From positions 252,652-316,651 of the forward strand of contig NZ_KI912489.1 of NCBI RefSeq assembly GCF_000518765.1: a stretch of 64,000 nt of DNA. The letters are read 5' to 3'. The DNA comes from Ruminococcus flavefaciens ATCC 19208. Its GTDB lineage: Bacteria; Bacillota; Clostridia; Oscillospirales; Ruminococcaceae. The notes beneath the pieces are model-generated. The model was not told where the DNA came from. It ran no database searches and saw nothing but the letters and a program-made list of their open reading frames with translations. Position numbers and translations under genes: made by a program. Of the stretch, positions 18,328 through 25,147 are shown piece by piece (position 1 is the stretch's first letter; each line of letters opens with the position of its first letter).

Positions 18328-18380
18328 ATGAATAGTACATAGGTTACTATGATAAATCGAAATTTGGAGGTTATACTCTA

Positions 18381-19454
18381 ATGAAAAAAGCATTAAAGAT
18401 CACAGGAAGGATATTGCTGATATTACTGATTCTTCTTTTGTTGTTCACTCTGATCACATTCATCATTCACCGCATTAAGACAAATAAGGAGACAGAAATG
18501 CTCAAAGAAGCAGGCTACTATAATCCCGTGTCAGTCGGCGACTATTCCCTGAATGTATATGATTTCGGAAATAAAAACGGCAGGCATACGTTTGTTGGAA
18601 TGTCGGGCAGAGGAACATTTGATTACAGTATCAGAATGAACCGTCTTATGGGCGGTTTCACCGATGAGAATAGGATAGTGGTTGTTGACCGCCCGGGCTA
18701 TGGGCTCAGCGACGATACAAAGGAACCGCTGACAGTTGAGAGCGTTGTTAACGACTATCGTGCAGCACTCAAAAATGCCGGTATCAAAGCACCGTATATA
18801 CTGCTTCCGCATTCAATGGGAGGTGCTTATGCCACATATTGGGTAAGCAAATATCCCGAAGAGATAGAAGGCGTAGTTTTCCTTGACGGTACATTGCTTG
18901 ATGGAAAATGTGATCTTACGGAAGGCAGTGCTATCGAGAACCGGGCTGCTGTTGCTGCAAATAAAATTGGGCTGGTAAGACTTGCAAAGTCATTTGTATT
19001 AAAGTCTGTGACCCCCGGCATGAATTATACGGACGAACAGCGAAAGTATTCCGAAGCATTGAATCTGCACAATACATTTAACCATGCTTTTGCCTATGAA
19101 GAGGAGCATTCAAACGAGATCTGCGATACTGCCTTTAATGAAATCAAAACAAATGATGTCCCAAAGGTATATATTTGTGCTCACGGATTTCAGACCAAAG
19201 AAGAAGTAGACGAATGGCAAGCCTGGGAGCAGCAGGAATGTGAATTCGTGGGAAAAGAATACAAAAAGGCTCCGGACATATTCTATGATATGGAATGGTT
19301 GAAAAATTATCGTGATACTGAATTGCAGCCATATCTTGATAAACTGGGAAACTGCGAGCTGGTGCTGCTGCCTGGGATACACTGCATTTATGACCAGCGT
19401 CCGGACGATGTGGCAGAAATTATCGTAGATTTTCTTGATAGGATCGAGAAATAA
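18381..19454 (+). CDS. Membrane-anchored alpha/beta hydrolase
   Basis: 357 residues. An N-terminal Leu/Ile-rich segment (about 11-30) anchors the protein in the membrane. The rest is an alpha/beta hydrolase: oxyanion region MSGRGTFD, VVDRPGYGLS, nucleophile elbow PHSMGG with Ser 145, and a late GIHCIYDQRP that supplies the catalytic His. The substrate cannot be told; esterase or peptidase activity is possible. It stands alone with its own promoter, a TTGGAGG ribosome-binding site and a downstream terminator. Confidence 0.85.
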   Translation: MKKALKITGRILLILLILLLLFTLITFIIHRIKTNKETEMLKEAGYYNPVSVGDYSLNVYDFGNKNGRHTFVGMSGRGTFDYSIRMNRLMGGFTDENRIVVVDRPGYGLSDDTKEPLTVESVVNDYRAALKNAGIKAPYILLPHSMGGAYATYWVSKYPEEIEGVVFLDGTLLDGKCDLTEGSAIENRAAVAANKIGLVRLAKSFVLKSVTPGMNYTDEQRKYSEALNLHNTFNHAFAYEEEHSNEICDTAFNEIKTNDVPKVYICAHGFQTKEEVDEWQAWEQQECEFVGKEYKKAPDIFYDMEWLKNYRDTELQPYLDKLGNCELVLLPGIHCIYDQRPDDVAEIIVDFLDRIEK

Positions 19455-19548
19455 AAGGAATAGAAAATTGGAATGCGCTTTAAAAGATGGATTCTGATTT
19501 AGCTTAGTTTCGCCATAGATTTAAAACTTATGAAAAATGATACAGAAA

Positions 19549-19568
19549 GTCCCCGCAATTGCGGGGAC
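19549..19568. terminator. Perfect palindromic hairpin, likely shared terminator
   Basis: GTCCCCGCAATTGCGGGGAC is a perfect palindrome about 95 bp after the hydrolase stop and 8 bp after the minus-strand frame ending at 19576; T-rich flanks occur on both sides. Confidence 0.6.
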
Positions 19569-19575
19569 ATTTATA

Positions 19576-19791
19576 TTAGAAATCTTTTATATTGGAAAAG
19601 ACTGAATTTACAATCACTGACTTTGCATAAAATTGAGGGAACAAAGAGCTTAAAAACTTGTTGAAAAAGAAAAAAGACTTGTTCCTGCCGACAAAAAGTA
19701 TCATTACAACTGCGGCAACGTCTCTGTTATTCAGCAACCGCTCACTTTTAAATATTAAGACGATTGCTAATATCAATGAAAATAACTGCAT
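19576..19791 (-). CDS. Doubtful small hydrophobic protein
   Basis: 71 residues, rich in Leu, Ile and Phe, with one likely membrane segment at the N-terminus. It ends right before a perfect palindromic terminator, and a TATAAT lies 17 nt upstream of the ATG, but no matching -35 box or ribosome-binding site is seen. No relatives recognised. The rest of 19455-19900 holds nothing else. Confidence 0.3.
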   Translation of the reverse strand: MQLFSLILAIVLIFKSERLLNNRDVAAVVMILFVGRNKSFFFFNKFLSSLFPQFYAKSVIVNSVFSNIKDF

Positions 19792-19900
19792 ACTGCAAAA
19801 AGGTATTATAACGATATGAAATAAGCAGCTCTCTCGCGGGTGCTGTTTTGCTTGGTATGCTGCTTTTACATCAAACTGTAATTATGTATACTTCAAAGAA

Positions 19901-20476
19901 TTAAACCAAACCATTTATTCCTTTGAATGTTATAGTGCCGACATCGTTGGAGAACTTATCCAAAGGATATTTTCTGTCCGAATTGAACCATTCCTGATAT
20001 GCACTCAACATACCGTTTATGGAATAATTAACTATCAGGTCAAGCTTTGGCTCGGAAATGCTTATCTGCTTAGCAAACACATTCTTGACCTTTCTCTTCA
20101 GCAGCTCGGAAATTTTGCTGACAAGACTGATACTTCCGTTGGATTTCATAAGATAACCGTAAAACTCAATATCGCTGTTTATTATATCCGTCAGCTTTTC
20201 AAAGATAGGCTGCGGATTTTTCATTGCCTCCTGAAAGTCAATGTCGTTTATTTCATTGTCGAACAGGCAGATCAATTCATTCTCGATCTCATCAATGACC
20301 TGATATACCCCGCTATAGTAGTTATAGAATGTTTTTCTGTTTATATCAGCTTTATTTGCAACATCACTTACCGTAATTGAATTAAGATCTTTTTCGGAGA
20401 GCAATTCTGCAAAGGAATTGCGAATGGCTCTTTTGGTCTTGAGTATTCTTCTGTCGATTTTTTTATCCTCGTTCAT
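19901..20476 (-). CDS. TetR/AcrR-family transcriptional regulator
   Basis: 191 residues. The N-terminal helix-turn-helix fits the TetR family (TKRAIRNSFAELL, ITVSDVANKADINRKTFYNYY). The C-terminal part is helical, with DUF-type TetR_C features such as NGMLSAYQEWFNS near the end. The start at 20476 has AAGGTGAG 5 nt upstream; an upstream in-frame ATG at 20506 has none. It is divergent from the small membrane-protein operon at 20683-22307, its likely target. The ligand is unknown. Confidence 0.85.
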   Translation of the reverse strand: MNEDKKIDRRILKTKRAIRNSFAELLSEKDLNSITVSDVANKADINRKTFYNYYSGVYQVIDEIENELICLFDNEINDIDFQEAMKNPQPIFEKLTDIINSDIEFYGYLMKSNGSISLVSKISELLKRKVKNVFAKQISISEPKLDLIVNYSINGMLSAYQEWFNSDRKYPLDKFSNDVGTITFKGINGLV

Positions 20477-20574
20477 CAAGCTCACCTTTCTACAAATTAT
20501 CATCAATATGAGGTATAATACTCGGTTTAAAAGTAAAGTGTGGCAAATTCCATATATTATATCAAAAATGTCCG

Positions 20575-20603
20575 TTCACTTTTTTGCTCACTTGTATTAT
20601 AAT
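20575..20603 (+). promoter_or_regulatory. Promoter of the small membrane-protein operon
   Basis: TTCACT (20575-20580), 17-bp spacer, TATAAT (20598-20603), in the divergent region shared with the TetR gene. The overlapping TGTGTATATTATAATACA-like symmetry could be the TetR operator. Confidence 0.55.
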
Positions 20604-20682
20604 ATACACATGAGGTGTATGTCAAGTATCGAAAAAATATTCAGGGATATGAATATCTTTAAAACAGCTTTCGGAGGAAAAC

Positions 20683-20850
20683 ATGATAAGGAGAGTAAGA
20701 AAAATGGGTATATTTTGTGCTGCTGCAATAATAATTATCAGTATCGGCTTATGGGGAGATATGTTATGTGAGATCGCATCTTTACAGATACATACTCATA
20801 AGGTCAAAAAGAGAAGAAAAGCTTTATATGAAAATGAATCAGCCGAATAA
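20683..20850 (+). CDS. Small membrane protein, 55 residues
   Basis: A strong GGAGG lies 5 nt before the ATG. The frame encodes an Arg/Lys-rich start, one hydrophobic segment (about 8-24, MGIFCAAAIIIISIGLW) and a basic tail (KVKKRRK). The family is not recognised. It is the first frame of a three-gene set with the VTT-domain protein and the CmpB-type permease, divergent from a TetR regulator, so it is probably a small accessory membrane protein. Confidence 0.6.
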   Translation: MIRRVRKMGIFCAAAIIIISIGLWGDMLCEIASLQIHTHKVKKRRKALYENESAE

Positions 20851-20919
20851 ATCTGCTGTCAATACGATACTTGTTTTTCCTGAAAAGTGAAAACTATAAA
20901 CGATACAGCTGAAAACAGT

Positions 20920-21588
20920 ATGAACAGAAAAGAACAGATAATAAAATATGCAAAAATACTTTCAGCTGTTATATGGATAGTATTATTTCTTTTACTGATA
21001 GGCAACCGAAATTATATGTCAGCTTCGGCAATAGCTGAATATTCTCCGAAAAATCAGCTTCTTTCTGCTTTTGCAATGCTCATGCTCTATGCATTCAAAA
21101 CAGTTTCGATCATTTTTCCGTATAAGGTCTTGCAAATAACTGTCGGAATGCAGTTTTCGATAATACCTGCCTTCTTCATCAATCTTGCAGGTTCGGCAAT
21201 AAGCTTTGCCGTAGGCTATATCATGGGACGTTTTTACGGTACCGAAGCTGTAAAAAAGATAGTACGAAAAAACAATAAGCTATCGCTGCTTATTGAACAT
21301 CAGAGCAAAAATATTATTTTTTTCAGTTTCTTCCTGAGGACTCTTTTATTTCTGCCATTAGAGGCAGTAAGTATGTATTTCGGCGCAGTAAAGGCGAATT
21401 TTAAAGAATATCTTCTTGGCAGTATATTGGGAATGCTGCCGAATATAGTGATCTCCACGATCATGTGTGATAACTTGTCTAAGCCAACATCTCCTGCATT
21501 TCTTGTATCTGTAGTTTTATTCGTTTTGATCTCAATTATAGCAATTATATGGTATGCCAAATATATTAAGAAGGATGATAAGCATTGA
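20920..21588 (+). CDS. TVP38/TMEM64 (VTT/DedA-type) membrane protein
   Basis: About 222 residues with five or six membrane segments. The conserved core is that of the VTT/DedA superfamily: a re-entrant region near FPYKVLQITVGMQFS, GYIMGRFYG, and a later FFLRTLLFLPLEAVSMYFGA. Family members are implicated in lipid scrambling and undecaprenyl-phosphate recycling; the role here is inferred. The start is uncertain: ATG at 20920 or GTG at 20887, neither with a clear ribosome-binding site. The stop overlaps the TTG start of the next gene by 4 nt, indicating coupling. Confidence 0.85.
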   Translation: MNRKEQIIKYAKILSAVIWIVLFLLLIGNRNYMSASAIAEYSPKNQLLSAFAMLMLYAFKTVSIIFPYKVLQITVGMQFSIIPAFFINLAGSAISFAVGYIMGRFYGTEAVKKIVRKNNKLSLLIEHQSKNIIFFSFFLRTLLFLPLEAVSMYFGAVKANFKEYLLGSILGMLPNIVISTIMCDNLSKPTSPAFLVSVVLFVLISIIAIIWYAKYIKKDDKH

Positions 21589-22307
21589 ATATATTTCTGA
21601 CCTTAACATTTCTCTTTGCTATCGGCAGTATGCTTGGCTGGGGACTTGAGGTCCTCTACAGAAGATTTGTGACGCAGAAGAAATGGGCAAATCCCGGATT
21701 TCTTACAGGTCCCTGCCTGCCGCTTTACGGATTCAGCCTGTGCATATTATATTTACTCACTCAGCTTGAACATACGATACCTGTAAAACGAGAATGGGTC
21801 GAAAAACTAATACTATTTGCTCTTATGGCCATAGCAATTACAGCTTTGGAATATCTTATCGGAACTATCATGCTATCTGTTGCCCATATACGCCTTTGGG
21901 ACTACTTTGACTGCAAGTGGAATATCAATGGGATAATATGTCCTCAGTATTCATTTTACTGGATGTTTTTAAGTGCAGTGTATTATTTTCTGATACACCC
22001 TCATACATTGAATGCCTTAGAATGGCTGTCCCACAACCTTGCTTTTTCATTTGGGATTGGTTTCTTTTACGGGATATTTGTTATTGACTTAGCCTACTCA
22101 ACCCATATTATGAATTATATAAGCAATTTTGCTGATGAAAATCAGATCGTAATACGTCTGGAATCCCTGAAAAAATATATACAAGAGGGCTTCAAACAGC
22201 GCAAGCCGCGGTTTCTCCTTTCTTTGAAGCCTGAAAAGCCGCTTTCGGAGATACTGGAACAGTATAAAAACAAATTAGTGTTCAGCAAAAAAAATAATAG
22301 TAATTGA
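21585..22307 (+). CDS. CmpB-type putative ABC transporter permease (PF06541)
   Basis: 240 residues, integral membrane protein. The N-terminus (LGWGLEVLYRR) and the following NPGFLTGPCLPLYGFS are the hallmark of the 'putative ABC transporter permease' family PF06541, whose function is not established. About six membrane segments are followed by a basic cytoplasmic tail. Translation starts at TTG (21585), overlapping the previous stop, with AAGGA about 9 nt upstream inside the preceding gene. No ATPase partner is nearby. Confidence 0.85.
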   Translation: MNIFLTLTFLFAIGSMLGWGLEVLYRRFVTQKKWANPGFLTGPCLPLYGFSLCILYLLTQLEHTIPVKREWVEKLILFALMAIAITALEYLIGTIMLSVAHIRLWDYFDCKWNINGIICPQYSFYWMFLSAVYYFLIHPHTLNALEWLSHNLAFSFGIGFFYGIFVIDLAYSTHIMNYISNFADENQIVIRLESLKKYIQEGFKQRKPRFLLSLKPEKPLSEILEQYKNKLVFSKKNNSN

Positions 22308-22350
22308 AAAATATTGCTTTTCAATTACTATGAAATATTATATATAACGG

Positions 22351-22460
22351 GCGCATATTGAAAGTCCGTTGAGCCCCTCGTTTCTGTCTTTTTAATTTCC
22401 CAAGACAGTAATTATTTATTATCATAAGGATATTATGGCTCACGGACTTTCAATATGCGC
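22351..22460. repeat. Large near-perfect inverted repeat (cruciform)
   Basis: Left arm 22351-22375 and right arm 22437-22460 pair over 24 positions with one bulged T. The 61-bp loop holds a second inverted repeat (CTGTCTT/AAGACAG). No T-run follows, so a simple terminator is unlikely. It lies between convergent genes. It may be a small non-autonomous mobile element or a structured RNA; no flanking target duplication is obvious. Confidence 0.7.
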
Positions 22461-22491
22461 TTAAAGTTTTTGGTAGTTTCAGATCCTGTAT

Positions 22492-22641
22492 TCAGCTCCG
22501 CTTGTTTTTGCACCAGAAATGCCACTTCGGAGCAGGAGGCATAGGTTCATGCTTGATAAGTGCTCTTATTACTCTGCGGTGAGTAAAACAGCAGCATACG
22601 CACACTGCACAGATAACTAATAAAATGATGATACCTTTCAT
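22492..22641 (-). CDS. Small Cys-rich membrane protein, 49 residues
   Basis: A strong AAGGAGG lies 6 nt before the ATG. The product begins MKGIIILLVICAVCVCCC, a single membrane helix with several cysteines, followed by a basic tail with PPAPKWHFWCKNK. It starts 16 bp after the radical SAM gene and probably shares its operon with ohrR and the peroxidase gene. Family not recognised; a membrane-peptide role in redox stress is only a guess. Confidence 0.6.
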   Translation of the reverse strand: MKGIIILLVICAVCVCCCFTHRRVIRALIKHEPMPPAPKWHFWCKNKRS

Positions 22642-22657
22642 AGTTTTTCCTCCTTTT

Positions 22658-23749
22658 TTATCCGTTGATTATCTGCTGAACCAGCTCGCGCTTTTCATAG
22701 AGGATACAGCCTCCTTCATGGTCTTCCAGCAGATAGCCTTCATCTCTCAGCTTTATGAACAGCGGCGAATTCATCGCGTCTTTCAGAGAGCTGTCTCTTA
22801 CGTTGATGTCTGAGTAAGGTGAGAACGGACAGGGTTCTGCTCCTCCGTGGGAATTGATATGGAAGAAGCCTCTGCCTGCGGCAACGCAGCCGCCTGAGCT
22901 TTTCTCATCGCCCGGGAACGATATGTATACCATTTCGGGGCGTGTTTCCCTCAGCCGTATTATCTCACTTTGCATAAATTCGCGCTCGGTATCTGTGGGA
23001 GCAAGCTCGCGGCTTTCTTCAGTCACAGGGACATACTCCACAAATATGATCAATTTACAGCCTTTTTCTGCAAGACTGTCCAAAAATGCCTGTGAGGTAA
23101 CTTCCCTGTAATTCCTTGTAGTGACCGTCACAGACGCACCGAAAATCAGTCCGCGCTTTTTTATCTCGTCCATATTGGCGATAAGCCTGTCGTAAATGCC
23201 TTCGCCGCGCCTTTCGTCTGTCAGTTCACGGCTGCCCTCAATACTCATTACGGGTATGAGATTGCGGCATTTGTCGAACAGCTCCAAGTATTTTTCATCA
23301 AGGTATGTGCCGTTTGTGAAGATAGGAAACAGGATATTCGGCTTCTTTCCTGCCGCTTCAATAACACCGCGTCTCAGCATCGGCTCTCCGCCTGCCAGCA
23401 GGATAAAGCTGATACCAAGCTCCTCGGCTTCATCGAACACCTTCTGCCACTCCTCATCGGTGAGCTGCCTTACAGGTTCGGTGTCTACTGTTGCGTGATT
23501 GCATCGTGAATAACAGCCTGCACAGTGAAGATTGCACTTGCTCGTGATACTTGCAATAAGGAACGGCGGGATATGCTCGCCATTATCCTCAGCCTTTCGA
23601 CGCTTCTTTGAAGCTGTACGGCTGGCAGCGGCAAATTTCAGCATAAATGCACTTTCCTTCGGGTTTCTGAGTGTAGCTTTTATTGCTTCGGATACAACTC
23701 CTTCAACACCTTTGATGAGGTATTCCTGTAAATCAAATTTTTCGCCCAT
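22658..23749 (-). CDS. Radical SAM protein with Cys-rich C-terminal region
   Basis: 363 residues. The radical SAM cluster motif is CNLHCAGC (Cys 72, 76, 79), followed by LAGGEPMLR for SAM binding. The C-terminal part has spaced cysteines (GGCVAAG, EPCPFSPY, GGCILYE) that may bind a further Fe-S cluster in SPASM fashion. A basic helical N-terminus of about 60 residues precedes the barrel. The substrate is unknown and no peptide precursor is evident apart from the small gene just downstream. Its GAGGTG ribosome-binding site overlaps the stop of the peroxidase gene, so the two are co-translated in the OhrR-controlled operon. Confidence 0.88.
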   Translation of the reverse strand: MGEKFDLQEYLIKGVEGVVSEAIKATLRNPKESAFMLKFAAASRTASKKRRKAEDNGEHIPPFLIASITSKCNLHCAGCYSRCNHATVDTEPVRQLTDEEWQKVFDEAEELGISFILLAGGEPMLRRGVIEAAGKKPNILFPIFTNGTYLDEKYLELFDKCRNLIPVMSIEGSRELTDERRGEGIYDRLIANMDEIKKRGLIFGASVTVTTRNYREVTSQAFLDSLAEKGCKLIIFVEYVPVTEESRELAPTDTEREFMQSEIIRLRETRPEMVYISFPGDEKSSGGCVAAGRGFFHINSHGGAEPCPFSPYSDINVRDSSLKDAMNSPLFIKLRDEGYLLEDHEGGCILYEKRELVQQIING

Positions 23750-23753
23750 AATA

Positions 23754-24302
23754 TCACCTCAACAATTCTTCTACAGCCTTTCTTACCTCTTTCATATCGG
23801 CAGTAGGCTCAAATCTTGCAATGACCTTGCCTGTTCTGTCTATGAGGAACTTTGTGAAATTCCACTTTATATACGCTTTATCTCCGAATTTCTTGTTATT
23901 CAGCTCAGTAAACTTACTGAGTGCGGCGTTTTTTATGCCCTTGCCAAAGCCAACAAAAGGCTTCTCAGCAGCCAGATACGCAAAAAGCGGATCAGCATTT
24001 TCGCCGTTTACGTCTATTTTTGCAAACTGCGGGAACTCCGTACCATATTTCAGCTTACAGAAGGACTGTATCTCGTCGGCACTTCCCGGAGCCTGATTTG
24101 CGAACTGATTGCAGGGAAAATCAAGTATCTCAAAGCCTTTATCATGCAGGTCGCGGTACATAGCTTCAAGCGGCTCATAATGTGGAGTAAATCCGCAGCC
24201 TGTGGCAGTATTGACTATCAGCAGTACATTTCCGCTGTAATCGCTGAGTTTTACGTCATTTCCCATGCGGTCTTTAACTGTAAAATCGTACACTGTATTC
24301 AT
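23754..24302 (-). CDS. Glutathione peroxidase-family thiol peroxidase
   Basis: 182 residues of the GPx family. The peroxidatic cysteine is Cys 36 in NTATGCGFTPHY; the PCNQFANQ and KWNFTKFLI motifs supply the conserved Gln and Trp/Asn of the active site. It uses Cys, not selenocysteine. Bacterial Cys-type GPx enzymes commonly use thioredoxin. It should reduce organic or hydrogen peroxides. The start at 24302 has AAAGGAG upstream; the longer frame to 24359 overlaps ohrR. The preceding organic-peroxide regulator gene supports the role. Confidence 0.92.
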   Translation of the reverse strand: MNTVYDFTVKDRMGNDVKLSDYSGNVLLIVNTATGCGFTPHYEPLEAMYRDLHDKGFEILDFPCNQFANQAPGSADEIQSFCKLKYGTEFPQFAKIDVNGENADPLFAYLAAEKPFVGFGKGIKNAALSKFTELNNKKFGDKAYIKWNFTKFLIDRTGKVIARFEPTADMKEVRKAVEELLR

Positions 24303-24321
24303 AGTAAAGGCTCCTTTCAAA

Positions 24322-24771
24322 TTATCCAAGATCGTCACTGTTTGTACCAAGTAATTCATAAAGCAGCGAATAGAGCTGCTTTGCCTTTTCGGGAGCGAGC
24401 TTAACGCACTGTCCCACCTTAAAGGGGATATCCTTTGCCTTTTCCTGTAATGCCTTGCCCTGCTCGGTCAGATAAATGAGAACTGCGCGTTCATCGGCAG
24501 TACTGTGCTGCTTTTCAATATATCCGAGAGTTTTCATCTTTTTCAGCAGCGGAGAAAGAGTTCCGCTGTCCAGCATAAGCTTTTTGCATATCTCACCCAC
24601 TGTAACGCCGTCCTTTTCCCATAGAACCAACAGAACGATATACTGTGTGTAGGTGAGATCAAGTGCTTTCAGATAAGGAGTGTATGCTCCCGTTACAGCC
24701 CTTGCTGCCGCATAAAGCGGAAAACACAGCTGATTTTCAAGCTTCATTGCTTCCTTGTAGTCGTATCCCAT
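24322..24771 (-). CDS. ohrR: OhrR-type MarR-family organic peroxide sensor
   Basis: 149 residues. The N-terminal LENQLCFPLYAAARAV is the OhrR signature with the redox Cys 16; a winged helix-turn-helix follows (VGEICKKLMLDSGTLSPLLKKM, wing DERAVLIYLT). OhrR represses peroxide-defence genes until its cysteine is oxidised. Here the target is not ohr but the GPx-type gene 20 bp downstream. A palindromic operator overlaps its own promoter, so autoregulation is likely. AAGGAG lies 8 nt before the ATG. Confidence 0.9.
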   Translation of the reverse strand: MGYDYKEAMKLENQLCFPLYAAARAVTGAYTPYLKALDLTYTQYIVLLVLWEKDGVTVGEICKKLMLDSGTLSPLLKKMKTLGYIEKQHSTADERAVLIYLTEQGKALQEKAKDIPFKVGQCVKLAPEKAKQLYSLLYELLGTNSDDLG

Positions 24772-24793
24772 TTTATCGCTCCTTACTCATATG

Positions 24794-24836
24794 TTGATTG
24801 CAATTATATTGTATCAAATATATCTCTGTTTGTCAA
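24794..24836 (-). promoter_or_regulatory. ohrR operon promoter and overlapping OhrR-type operator
   Basis: On the minus strand, -35 TTGACA (24836-24831), a 17-bp spacer and -10 TACAAT (24813-24808). The imperfect palindrome TTGATACAATATAATTGCAA (extending to 24794) covers the -10 box and resembles known OhrR boxes, which are AT-rich palindromes with CAAT/ATTG arms. Confidence 0.75.
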
Positions 24837-25084
24837 GTACTTTTTACAATTTTTGATATTTAACTATAAAATATAAAGGACATTCGCTTTCTGATGCATC
24901 TGTAAAAAGAATGACTCATGTCTGAATGTGCATCGGGTAGGAAAAGATATACAGTTAAAATAAAATATTTATTTACAATAAATATGTATTTGATCGGCTT
25001 TTATTACTTATTGAAATGACGGGAGTATACACCTTTACCAAAAATGCTCCTGAATTATTAGCTATTGAAAATGCACAAAACACA

Positions 25085-25113
25085 TTGAATTACAATGTTG
25101 AATATGCTATAAT
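25085..25113 (+). promoter_or_regulatory. Promoter of the CotH/dockerin gene
   Basis: TTGAAT (25085-25090), 17-bp spacer, TATAAT (25108-25113), 35 bp before the ATG at 25148. The rest of 24837-25084 is AT-rich spacer with no gene I can support. Confidence 0.7.
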
Positions 25114-25147
25114 AAGTTTATCATTAAATACAGAGAGGGGTATTTTT

